DNA from: CAYRTV01 sp046483285
GTDB lineage: Bacteria; Acidobacteriota; Aminicenantia; Aminicenantales; Aminicenantaceae
Length of the DNA: 64,000 nt
Direction of reading: 5' to 3'
Assembly (NCBI GenBank): GCA_046483285.1
Contig: JAWODN010000121.1
Coordinates: 36,264-100,263 of the forward strand
Below the pieces are notes generated by a model. The model saw only the letters and a list, made by a program, of their open reading frames with translations. It was not told the DNA's origin and did no database searches. Positions within the stretch are counted from its first letter, which is position 1; each line of letters starts with the position of its first letter. This document shows positions 57,076 to 64,000 of this stretch, one piece after another. A program made the translations under genes and the position numbers.

Positions 57076-59573
57076 AAGTCACTTTTGACGGAAAAACCAT
57101 CCAGGTAGACGGGCCGAAAACCGTTTTGGAAGCGGCCCGGGAGCAAGGCATTGATATCCCGTCTCTGTGCGACCATGTTGACCTGATACCTTTTGGAGGA
57201 TGCCGGTTGTGCCTGGTCGAAATCGAGGGGGTCAAGGGGTATCCGCCCGCCTGCAGCACGTATCTGAAAGACGGGATGTCTATTCAAACCGGCACTCCCA
57301 AGGTTAAAGAATTGCGGAAAGGCGCATTGGAGCTTATTTTATCCGAGCATCCCAATGCCTGTTTGATATGCGGGGAAAAAGATCATTGCGATGAATATAA
57401 ATCCACCATCCGAAAAGTTTCGGAGGTGACCGGCTGTGTTCTTTGCCCCAATAACGGCAATTGTGAGCTGCAGGATGTGGCGGAAAAAGTTGGATTGGAC
57501 AGGGTTCGTTTCCCCTCTTTATACCGGAATCTGGATATCCGCCGCGAAGATCCGTTTTTTGACCGCAATTACAATTTATGTATTCTGTGCGGGCGCTGCG
57601 TCCGTATTTGCGGGGAAGTGAGAGGAGCTTCCGTTTTGACTTTTATCCAAAGAGGGGCCGAAACTATGGTGGGAACGGTTCTGGATCAGCCTTTGCTGGA
57701 TTCAGGCTGCCGGTTTTGCGGCGCCTGCGTCGATGTTTGTCCCACCGGGGCTCATGCGGACAGGGCTATTCGTTATGAAGGTCTTCCGGATAGGGAAGAA
57801 GAAGCGGTCTGCCCATTGTGCAGCATGGGATGCCGCCTGAATGTGAAAATCAAGGCCGGACGTTTTATTCAATCTCTTCCGGATAAAAACGGCCCCGCCA
57901 ACCGGGGGCAAGCTTGTGTCCGCGGCCGCTTTCTTCTGCCGGCCCTGAGACAGAGCCGAGACAGGTTTCACCGCCCCATGATTCGTAAAAAGGGCGGTTG
58001 GGAAGAAGTCCCCTGGGGCGAAGCTTTGAAATTGGCGGCTGAGCAGTTGAGGTTCTTCAAAGACGGCAAGACTGTTTTGATGTCGTCTCCGCAGCTTTCT
58101 TGTGAAGATCTTTTCATGTTGAACCGGTTGGCTGAAGAGGTTTTAGGGACCAGGCCGGTTCACCCGGGAATGGCGTTATCTCCTTCGTCGGCCATTCAGA
58201 GGCTGCGGGAGGTGCCGGAAGCGGCGCCTCTGGACAGGATTAAACTCGATGATATCTCCGGGTACGACACGTTCTTGCTGGCGGGACCGGATTTAACTGT
58301 TTCCCATCCGATCGTTTGGCTGAAGGTGTGGGAGTCTCTCCGCGGGGGCAGCCGGATGGTGGTCATAAGTCCCTTAGAGCGTCCTCCCGCCTCCAATACC
58401 CTGTGGCTGAAACCCGAACCCGGTTCCGAAACGGTGCTGCTTCTGGCTTTAGCCGCGGCTGTTGAAGAAAAGAAAAACGGCCTGCCCCGGATGGAAAAGA
58501 AACAGAACTTTGAGGAAGTGTTGGATAAAGTCCGGAAAATTGATCTGGAAAAAGTCACGGGGATCAAGCAAGCGCAATTGCAGGATGCGGCCGAAATTTT
58601 AGCCGGGAGCCGGAACAGTTTGTATTTTGCCGGCCCGGAAGATACCAGCCGTCCGGACAGCCGGGAATTTTTATCCGCGCTTTGGAATCTGGCGCTGCAG
58701 AACCAGGCGGACCTCTTTCCTCTTGAATTGGAAAGCAATCAGCGCGGCTGGGAGACGATTCACCCCGGACGTTCTCCTGAGGAGTGCCGTCAGAAGATGG
58801 ATTCATTGAAGCGGGGAAAGGGAAGGGCTTTGCTGGCTGCAGGTCCGGTGGAGCTCCCGGAACATGCCGAACCGGAATTTGTGGTGGCCCTGGCCGCTTT
58901 TCCCAGTGATGTCACCTGCAGAGCGGATGTGATTCTTCCGCTGACTGTTTTCGGTGAAAATGAAGCACTGTATATGAATGTGGAGGGCCGTATACAAAAA
59001 TCCGGAGTTGTTTTTGATCCGCCCGGAGATGTGCGCCCGGCTTGGAGCATCGCCTCGGAATTGGCCGGGGAAATGGGGCATCCGGAGGGCCGTTATGCCG
59101 ATGAGAGGGAAATTAGAAAAGTTATGCGGACCCGGCAGGCCGGATGGTCTGAGTATGATGAAAGAAAAGCCGCCTTTGGAACGATGTTCCTGCCGGAATC
59201 CCAATCAAAGGGAAAAAGCGTTTTCCTCCCGGTTGATCCGGAGATTCCGAAAACCAGGACCGGCAGGTTGAAGTTGGTGACCGAATGGACCACCGACCAT
59301 TACCTGGGTTTGATATTCAGTGAAAAGGTCCGCGCATTCCGCATTCTCCGCGACCGGCATTGGATCGAGCTCAATCCGGACGATGCCGAAAAACAAGGGG
59401 TGAAACAAACGGATGAGATCGTTTTGGAATCCCCAAACGGCCGGATCGAAGGGCTGGCCCGGATGAACCGCTCCGTCCCGCCGGGACTGGTGAAAATTAT
59501 CCGCCAGGGGTTTCAGGCACCGGAAAATATAAAATTGAATCTGAGTGAAGCGGATATCAAGAGGAAAAAATAA
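57072..59573 (+). CDS. NuoG-like iron-sulfur/molybdopterin-fold subunit
   Basis: An 833-residue protein. It has an N-terminal [2Fe-2S] domain (SLCDHVDLIPFGGCRLC), the His-Cys cluster (HPNACLICGEKDHC, CVLCPNNGNC), two [4Fe-4S] clusters (CILCGRCVRIC, CRFCGACVDVCP), and a fourth site CPLCSMGC. A large molybdopterin-oxidoreductase fold follows (residues ~230-833), as in NuoG and FDH. No catalytic Cys or Sec of formate dehydrogenase is recognisable, and there is no H-cluster of [FeFe] hydrogenase, so it is probably an electron-transfer subunit. It overlaps both neighbours (4 bases and 1 base). It could interact with a separate dehydrogenase. Confidence 0.88.
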   Translation: MKVTFDGKTIQVDGPKTVLEAAREQGIDIPSLCDHVDLIPFGGCRLCLVEIEGVKGYPPACSTYLKDGMSIQTGTPKVKELRKGALELILSEHPNACLICGEKDHCDEYKSTIRKVSEVTGCVLCPNNGNCELQDVAEKVGLDRVRFPSLYRNLDIRREDPFFDRNYNLCILCGRCVRICGEVRGASVLTFIQRGAETMVGTVLDQPLLDSGCRFCGACVDVCPTGAHADRAIRYEGLPDREEEAVCPLCSMGCRLNVKIKAGRFIQSLPDKNGPANRGQACVRGRFLLPALRQSRDRFHRPMIRKKGGWEEVPWGEALKLAAEQLRFFKDGKTVLMSSPQLSCEDLFMLNRLAEEVLGTRPVHPGMALSPSSAIQRLREVPEAAPLDRIKLDDISGYDTFLLAGPDLTVSHPIVWLKVWESLRGGSRMVVISPLERPPASNTLWLKPEPGSETVLLLALAAAVEEKKNGLPRMEKKQNFEEVLDKVRKIDLEKVTGIKQAQLQDAAEILAGSRNSLYFAGPEDTSRPDSREFLSALWNLALQNQADLFPLELESNQRGWETIHPGRSPEECRQKMDSLKRGKGRALLAAGPVELPEHAEPEFVVALAAFPSDVTCRADVILPLTVFGENEALYMNVEGRIQKSGVVFDPPGDVRPAWSIASELAGEMGHPEGRYADEREIRKVMRTRQAGWSEYDERKAAFGTMFLPESQSKGKSVFLPVDPEIPKTRTGRLKLVTEWTTDHYLGLIFSEKVRAFRILRDRHWIELNPDDAEKQGVKQTDEIVLESPNGRIEGLARMNRSVPPGLVKIIRQGFQAPENIKLNLSEADIKRKK

Positions 59574-60403
59574 TGGCCAAGATTTTAAAAAGAGAACGAC
59601 TGGTTCCCAATATTCACCTGCTGGAAGTTTCCGCTCCGGAAGTCGCCGCCAAGTGCCGTCCCGGACAATTTGTGATGGTTATGCCGGATAAAAAGGGAGA
59701 AAGAATCCCCTTGACCATAGCCGATTGGGACCGGGAGAAAGGTTCGGTCACTTCCGTGTTTATGGTTGTGGGGACATCCACCCACCGTTTGACCGGCCTT
59801 CAGGCAGGAAACGACCTGCCCGTCTATGTGGGTCCGTTGGGAAAAGCCACGGAAATTAAAAAGTATGGGACGGTTTTATGCGCCGGCGGATGCTACGGCA
59901 TCGGCGCGGTGTATCCGGTTGCGCGGGCGCTGAAAGAAGCGGGAAACCGGTTGATCACCCTGCTGGATGTGAAAGCCGATTACCTTTTGTACTGGGAAGA
60001 GCGGTTTAAAAAAATCAGTGATGAATTTTTCGTTTCCTCCCGGGATGGATTTTACGATTGCAAGGAATTTATTCCCGGCGTGCTGGAAAAGATCCTTAAG
60101 AAAAGCGAAATAAACCGTATCATATCCATAGGCTGCACCTATTTGATGTATACCTGCGCACAAGCCAGCAAACCCCATGATATCGAAACCATTGTCAGCC
60201 TCAATCCGATCATGGTTGATGGAACCGGCATGTGCGGTGCCTGCCGGGTTTCGGTGGGGGGAAAAAATTTATTCAGCTGCGTCGACGGTCCGGAATTTGA
60301 CGGTCATAAAGTCGATTGGGATGAACTTTTTTCCAGGAGGAAATCTTACTTTGATGACGAAATAAGATCCCTGTGCCACTGGGAAGAAAAAAAGTATCCT
60401 TAA
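59573..60403 (+). CDS. NfnA/SudB-like FAD/NAD-binding oxidoreductase subunit
   Basis: A 276-residue ferredoxin-NADP reductase-type flavoprotein. The FAD domain (CRPGQFVMVMPDKKGERIPL) is followed by the NAD(P) fold (GTVLCAGGCYGIGAVYPVAR) and a C-terminal [2Fe-2S] site in GTGMCGACRVSVGGKNLFSC. This is the layout of NfnA and of dihydroorotate dehydrogenase electron-transfer subunits. It pairs with the downstream GltA/NfnB-like protein, together forming a transhydrogenase that links NADH, NADPH and ferredoxin. It overlaps nuoG by one base, and the NfnB-like gene starts 17 bases after its stop. Confidence 0.92.
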   Translation: MAKILKRERLVPNIHLLEVSAPEVAAKCRPGQFVMVMPDKKGERIPLTIADWDREKGSVTSVFMVVGTSTHRLTGLQAGNDLPVYVGPLGKATEIKKYGTVLCAGGCYGIGAVYPVARALKEAGNRLITLLDVKADYLLYWEERFKKISDEFFVSSRDGFYDCKEFIPGVLEKILKKSEINRIISIGCTYLMYTCAQASKPHDIETIVSLNPIMVDGTGMCGACRVSVGGKNLFSCVDGPEFDGHKVDWDELFSRRKSYFDDEIRSLCHWEEKKYP

Positions 60404-60420
60404 ACCAGGAAAACGAAACA

Positions 60421-61920
60421 ATGGCAGAAACAAAACTTACACCGGAACAAAAAGAAGAATTCAAAAAAGGTTATAATGAAGAATGGCGCAAAGAATTGCG
60501 CAAATCCCTAAAGGCCAAAGAGCGGATGAAGCTTCCGCGTGTCAAGATGCCGGAGAGGAAAGCCGAAGAGCGGAACCTGGACTTTCTGGAGGTTAATCAA
60601 GGGCTGCCGGAAGAAGATGCCGTGAAGGAAGCCCGCCGCTGCCTGGATTGTGCGGTTCCCCAATGTGTCACCGGGTGTCCGGTGGGGATTGACATTCCTT
60701 ACTTCATTAAGCTAATAGAGGTGGGGAAATTCGCCGACAGTGTGCGGAAATTAAAGGAAGCCAACAGCCTGCCGGCCATCTGCGGGCGGGTCTGTCCCCA
60801 GGAAACTCAGTGTGAAGCCGTCTGCACCCTGAAAAAGTCCACCGGGGTTCCGGTTGCTATCGGCAACCTGGAACGGTTTGTTTCGGATTGCGAACGGGAA
60901 AAAGAGGTCGTCCATATTCCTGATTTTCCTGAGAAAACCGGCCGGAAAGTTGCGGTGATTGGTTCCGGCCCGGGAGGCCTGACTGTGGCGGGGGAGTTGG
61001 CCCGAAAAGGGCATGATGTGACCATTTTTGAGGCGCTCCATGTGCCGGGCGGTGTTTTGGCTTATGGCATTCCTGAATTCAGGCTTCCCAATCACGTCCT
61101 GGATGCGGAAGTCGGTTATCTGATAAAACTGGGCGTGAAATTTAAGTTGAATTTCGTGGTGGGAATGACGGCCAGCATCGAAGATTTGAAAAAAGAAGGC
61201 TATGAAGCTGTTTATATAGGAACCGGGGCCGGGTTGCCGAATTTCATGAGGATTCCGGGAGAAAACCTGGTGGGGATTTATTCAGCCAATGAATATTTGA
61301 CCCGCGTCAATTTGATGAAGGCGAATGAGTTTCCGGAATACGACACCCCGGTTTTTCCCGGACGCCGGGCGGCTGTTTTAGGGGGAGGCAACGTGGCCAT
61401 GGACTCTGTCCGCACGGCCAAGCGTCTGGGAGCGGAGTGGGCCGGTATTGTCTACCGGCGTTCCCGCAAGGAAATGCCGGCCCGGGTGGAGGAGGTCCAC
61501 CATGCCGAAGAAGAAGGAATTGAATTTCATTTTTTGACCACACCGGTGCGGTTTATCGGCGATGATCATAACCGGGTGAAAGCCATGGAATGCATGCGGA
61601 TGGAATTGGGGGAGCCGGATTCTTCAGGCCGGCGGCGCCCGGTTCCTGTTGAAGGATCTGAATTCACTATGGAAGTGGATCTGGTGGTGGTTTCCATCGG
61701 CAACAGCCCCAATCCACTGATCGGACAGGTGACTCCGGGGCTTAAAATCGGGAAATGGGGCAATGTGGAAGTGGATATGGAAACCATGGCCACCAGTTTG
61801 GAAGGCGTTTGGGCCGGAGGGGATATTGTCAGGGGCGGAGCCACAGTCATATTAGCGATGGGAGACGCCCGCATCGCCGCCGGTGAAATGCACAAATATC
61901 TGATGCGCAAGTCCAGGTGA
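60421..61920 (+). CDS. NfnB/GltA-like NADPH-dependent flavoprotein
   Basis: A 499-residue protein of the glutamate-synthase small-subunit/NfnB family. The N-terminal iron-sulfur part has CLDCAVPQCVTGCPVGIDIP and ICGRVCPQETQCEAVC. FAD binding is at VIGSGPGGLTVAGELARKGH with the second FAD site in GVWAGGDIVRG, and NADPH binding at AVLGGGNVAMDSVRTAKRLG. With no GltB large subunit nearby, a bifurcating transhydrogenase with the preceding NfnA-like protein is more likely than glutamate synthase. The ATG at 60421 follows AACCAGGAAAACG; the frame opens earlier at 60373 inside the previous gene. Confidence 0.92.
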   Translation: MAETKLTPEQKEEFKKGYNEEWRKELRKSLKAKERMKLPRVKMPERKAEERNLDFLEVNQGLPEEDAVKEARRCLDCAVPQCVTGCPVGIDIPYFIKLIEVGKFADSVRKLKEANSLPAICGRVCPQETQCEAVCTLKKSTGVPVAIGNLERFVSDCEREKEVVHIPDFPEKTGRKVAVIGSGPGGLTVAGELARKGHDVTIFEALHVPGGVLAYGIPEFRLPNHVLDAEVGYLIKLGVKFKLNFVVGMTASIEDLKKEGYEAVYIGTGAGLPNFMRIPGENLVGIYSANEYLTRVNLMKANEFPEYDTPVFPGRRAAVLGGGNVAMDSVRTAKRLGAEWAGIVYRRSRKEMPARVEEVHHAEEEGIEFHFLTTPVRFIGDDHNRVKAMECMRMELGEPDSSGRRRPVPVEGSEFTMEVDLVVVSIGNSPNPLIGQVTPGLKIGKWGNVEVDMETMATSLEGVWAGGDIVRGGATVILAMGDARIAAGEMHKYLMRKSR

Positions 61921-61964
61921 GCGCCGCAGGCCGGGATAAAAGCACATTCAAAGGGAGGGTATAA

Positions 61965-63263
61965 ATGAGTTGGGTCGATGAATATAAGAAGAAGCTTGTT
62001 GTTGAGGAAGATGCCGTTGCGGAAATCAAAAGCCATCAGCGCGTTTATATCAGCGGGAACGCCGCCACGCCTTATGTGCTGGCTGAAGCCCTGGCTGCCC
62101 GGAAAGAGGAGCTGCGGAACGTTGAGCTGGTCCATGTGCTGCTTTTGGGGGACGATCCTTTTTCCAAACCGGGAATGGAAGGACATTTCCGGCACAACTC
62201 CCTGTTTGTCGGTCCGGCTGACCGCCAGGCCATTAATGAAGGACGGGCTGATTATGTGCCCATATTTCTGTACCAGATCCCGGGCCTGTTTTATTCGAAA
62301 CAAATGCCTATCGATGTCGCCATGCTGCATCTGTCTCCGCCGGATGAACATGGATTCATGAGTTACGGAGTGGAGGTTCTTTGTTCCAAGGCTGCGGCTG
62401 AGAGTGCTGATGTGGTGATCGCTCAGGTCAATGAAAAAATGCCCAGGGTTCTGGGAGATTCTTTTATCCATATCTCCCGGCTGGATAAAATTGTGGAAGT
62501 CTCCGAACCCTTGCCCGAATTAAAGAAAAAGCCTTTCAGCGAGGTTGAAAAGAAAATCGGCGGGACCATCGCCGGTTTGATAGAAGACGGGTCCACGCTT
62601 CAGCTGGGGATCGGAGGAATTCCCGATGCGGTTTTGGCGGCGTTGAAAGACCGGAGGGATTTGGGCAGCCATACCGAGATGGTTTCCGACGGAGTGATGG
62701 AAGCTATAGAAACAGGAGTCATCACCGGCTCCAAAAAGACCTTTCACCCAAATAAAGTGATTCTGACGTTCCTGCTGGGCTCCAATAAGTTATATGAGTT
62801 CGCGGACAATAATCCCATCTTTGAAGCGCATCCCACTGATTATACCAACGATCCTTTTATGGTGGCCCGGAATGATAAGATGGTGGCCGTCAATTCCGCC
62901 ATAGAAATTGACATCACCGGCCAGGTGTGTTCGGATTCCATTGGAACCTATATTTACAGCGGGTTCGGAGGACAGGTCGATTTTATCCGGGGGGCGGCTT
63001 CCTCCAAGGGCGGCAAACCCATTATCGCGCTGCCGGCGACGGCCAAAAAGGGGGAGATGTCCCGTATCGTTCCTTTTCTCAAAAAAGGATCCGGAGTCGT
63101 CACCACCCGGGCGGATGTTAAATATGTGGTCACGGAATACGGCTGCGCCTATCTGCACGGAAAAAATCTTCAAGAGAGAACCCGCGCTTTGATTGATATC
63201 GCTCATCCGAAATTCCGGGAAGATTTGATTCGGGAAGCCCGGTCGAGAAATTTAATCAGGTGA
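61965..63263 (+). CDS. Acetyl-CoA hydrolase/4-hydroxybutyrate CoA-transferase family
   Basis: A 432-residue CoA-transferase (Cat1/AbfT-type). Visible are YISGNAATPYVLAEALAARK, LHLSPPDEHGFMSYGVEV, LQLGIGGIPDAVLAAL, the catalytic glutamate region in EMVSDGVMEAIETG, and YSGFGGQVDFIRGAASSKGG. It moves CoA between acetyl-CoA or butyryl-CoA and a carboxylate (acetate, 4-hydroxybutyrate, succinate), and so yields or saves ATP in fermentation. It follows the redox cluster by 44 bases with its own GGGAGGGT ribosome site, so it is probably part of the same metabolic unit. Confidence 0.92.
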   Translation: MSWVDEYKKKLVVEEDAVAEIKSHQRVYISGNAATPYVLAEALAARKEELRNVELVHVLLLGDDPFSKPGMEGHFRHNSLFVGPADRQAINEGRADYVPIFLYQIPGLFYSKQMPIDVAMLHLSPPDEHGFMSYGVEVLCSKAAAESADVVIAQVNEKMPRVLGDSFIHISRLDKIVEVSEPLPELKKKPFSEVEKKIGGTIAGLIEDGSTLQLGIGGIPDAVLAALKDRRDLGSHTEMVSDGVMEAIETGVITGSKKTFHPNKVILTFLLGSNKLYEFADNNPIFEAHPTDYTNDPFMVARNDKMVAVNSAIEIDITGQVCSDSIGTYIYSGFGGQVDFIRGAASSKGGKPIIALPATAKKGEMSRIVPFLKKGSGVVTTRADVKYVVTEYGCAYLHGKNLQERTRALIDIAHPKFREDLIREARSRNLIR

Positions 63264-63272
63264 AGGCTATTC

Positions 63273-63962
63273 ATGCCGCAGTCAAGTCTTTTTCCCAGCG
63301 TGAAAGGGCATATCGGTACGGATGAATCCGGAAAAGGGGACTATTTCGGTCCCTTGGTGACGGCGGGTGTCTATGTGCCGGACGGACAAGACCCGGTTCT
63401 CAAGGAAATGGGGGTCAGAGACAGCAAACGCATCTCGGATAACCGGGCCCTTGAAACCGCGGAGCAGATCAAAGCCGGTTATCCCCACTCCGTGGTGGCC
63501 ATCGGCCCGGAGAAATATAATCATCTTTACAGCCGGTTGAGGAATTTAAATAAAATTCTGGCATGGGCTCATTCCCGGGTTATCGAGAACATTCTGGAAC
63601 ACGTTCCCTGCCGGCTGGCGGTTACGGATCAATTCGGGGATAAGCTTTTTGTTTTGAATGCATTGATGAAAAAAGGCCGTGAAATCGAATTGATTCAGAA
63701 GCCCGGGGCGGAAGAGGATATGGCGGTGGCGGCCGCGTCCATCCTGGCCCGCGCCGAATTTCTCCGGCGGCTTCATTTTTTATCCCGGGAGTTCGGAGAG
63801 GAACTGCCCAAAGGGTCGTCTCCCCGTTCTGAAGAGACCGGACTGAGATTAGTGCGGAAACACCATCCCGGGATTCTGGAAAAAGTGGCCAAAACCCATT
63901 TCAAATTAACCAAAAGAATTCTGGATTTATCAAAAAATGACAACACAAAGACTCTATATTGA
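63273..63962 (+). CDS. rnhC: Ribonuclease HIII-like
   Basis: A 229-residue RNase HII/HIII-type enzyme that cleaves RNA in RNA-DNA hybrids. The first catalytic pair is in IGTDESGKGDYFGPLVTAG, as in RNase HIII (DExGxGDYFGP), followed by RDSKRISD, AVTDQFGDK and the late aspartate in GAEEDMAVAAASILAR. It lacks the ~80-residue N-terminal TBP-like domain of Bacillus RNase HIII, so it is a catalytic core alone. The ATG at 63273 is nine bases after the CoA-transferase, with AGGTGAAGG at the junction. Its 3' end overlaps the next gene by 26 bases. Confidence 0.9.
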   Translation: MPQSSLFPSVKGHIGTDESGKGDYFGPLVTAGVYVPDGQDPVLKEMGVRDSKRISDNRALETAEQIKAGYPHSVVAIGPEKYNHLYSRLRNLNKILAWAHSRVIENILEHVPCRLAVTDQFGDKLFVLNALMKKGREIELIQKPGAEEDMAVAAASILARAEFLRRLHFLSREFGEELPKGSSPRSEETGLRLVRKHHPGILEKVAKTHFKLTKRILDLSKNDNTKTLY

Positions 63963-64000
63963 AAACCCGTATCAAACCGAATTCACCGCGGAAGCGGTGG
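63937..64000 (+). CDS. Start of a probable AlaX-like tRNA editing protein (partial)
   Basis: Frame beginning at the ATG at 63937 inside the end of rnhC; only MTTQRLYIENPYQTEFTAEA is visible before the window stops. The pattern RLYxENPYxxEFxAxV matches the start of alanyl-tRNA editing (AlaX/DHHA1) proteins that hydrolyse mischarged Ser- or Gly-tRNA(Ala). Judged from ~21 residues, so this is tentative. Confidence 0.5.
   Translation, partial: MTTQRLYIENPYQTEFTAEAV

Noticed and set aside
57072..59573. Catalytic formate dehydrogenase or [FeFe] hydrogenase
   Set aside because: No H-cluster cysteine motifs and no recognisable catalytic Cys/Sec-His pair; NuoG-like electron-transfer subunit preferred.
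60421..61920. Glutamate synthase small subunit
   Set aside because: No large subunit nearby, and an NfnA-like gene is directly upstream, so the NfnB role is more likely.
61566..62471. 301-residue minus-strand open frame
   Set aside because: Spans the border of two clear plus-strand genes; no domain recognised.

Overview
The window reads as a chromosomal segment of a Gram-negative (diderm), probably anaerobic heterotrophic bacterium of moderate GC. LPS-transport ATPase LptB, several lipoprotein and exported-protein signals, System II cytochrome c maturation (CcsA/ResB), a five-gene flavin/iron-sulfur redox cluster and sphingolipid-type serine palmitoyltransferase are all present. This mix, with S55-peptidase, DUF885 and CocE-like exported proteins and repeat-rich intergenic DNA, reminds me of the Acidobacteriota/Aminicenantes neighbourhood. 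That placement is a low-to-moderate confidence inference, not something the sequence proves.

Layout. 1-7.1 kb: cytochrome c maturation (ccsA partial, resB), rpsU with a clear promoter, then lipA, a phosphodiesterase, ogt and lptB in one direction, facing a zinc-ribbon membrane protein and a DUF2179 membrane protein. 7.3-10.3 kb: tRNA-Val(CAC), a DUF454 protein, a TPR lipoprotein and trpS. 10.3-16.7 kb (minus): SDR, a lipoprotein with a methyltransferase fold, an alpha-oxoamine synthase and a 1025-residue kinase/M23/aminotransferase fusion. 17.0-21.1 kb (plus): alanine racemase-GNAT fusion with a non-standard start, methyltransferase and sodium:solute symporter. 21.1-24.1 kb (minus): sulfatase-like protein and the primary sigma factor. 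24.4-26.6 kb: fused trehalose-phosphate synthase/phosphatase. 26.6-36.6 kb: mostly minus-strand housekeeping genes (DUF1015, J-like protein plus ParA/MinD ATPase, CYTH, polyprenyl synthase, TatD, DUF885, FabH), with rpoZ on plus. 37.3-44.9 kb: a DsbD-N-like protein, an epimerase divergent from serine palmitoyltransferase, and an S55 peptidase/beta-propeller pair. 45-48 kb (minus): phosphoesterase and CocE-like hydrolase. 49-52.8 kb: GHMP kinase, efp, MBL hydrolase, CaCA exchanger. 53.4-64 kb: alanine dehydrogenase with a structured leader, NuoE/NuoF/NuoG-like and NfnA/NfnB-like subunits, a CoA-transferase, RNase HIII and the start of an AlaX-like gene.

The most distinctive feature is what lies between genes. 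Almost every gene-free stretch above 300 bp is filled by a few interspersed repeat families, here called A, B, C and D. Family A has conserved ends (AGCCTGACCTATTCA and its inverse) and a long A/T-rich inverted repeat whose two arms change together between copies. C modules are joined to A at the same internal point at three loci. Two A copies at 48 kb share 147 identical bases. Many transcription-unit borders carry only the short end motif. No CRISPR array, IS transposase, phage gene or classical defence system is visible.

Functionally the 54.6-61.9 kb cluster would exchange electrons between NADH, NADPH and probably ferredoxin. The downstream CoA-transferase and upstream alanine dehydrogenase fit a fermentative or amino-acid-oxidising life. 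The serine palmitoyltransferase/epimerase pair suggests sphingoid-base lipids. The kinase/aminotransferase fusion points to breakdown of a phosphorylated amino alcohol such as ethanolamine or hydroxylysine.
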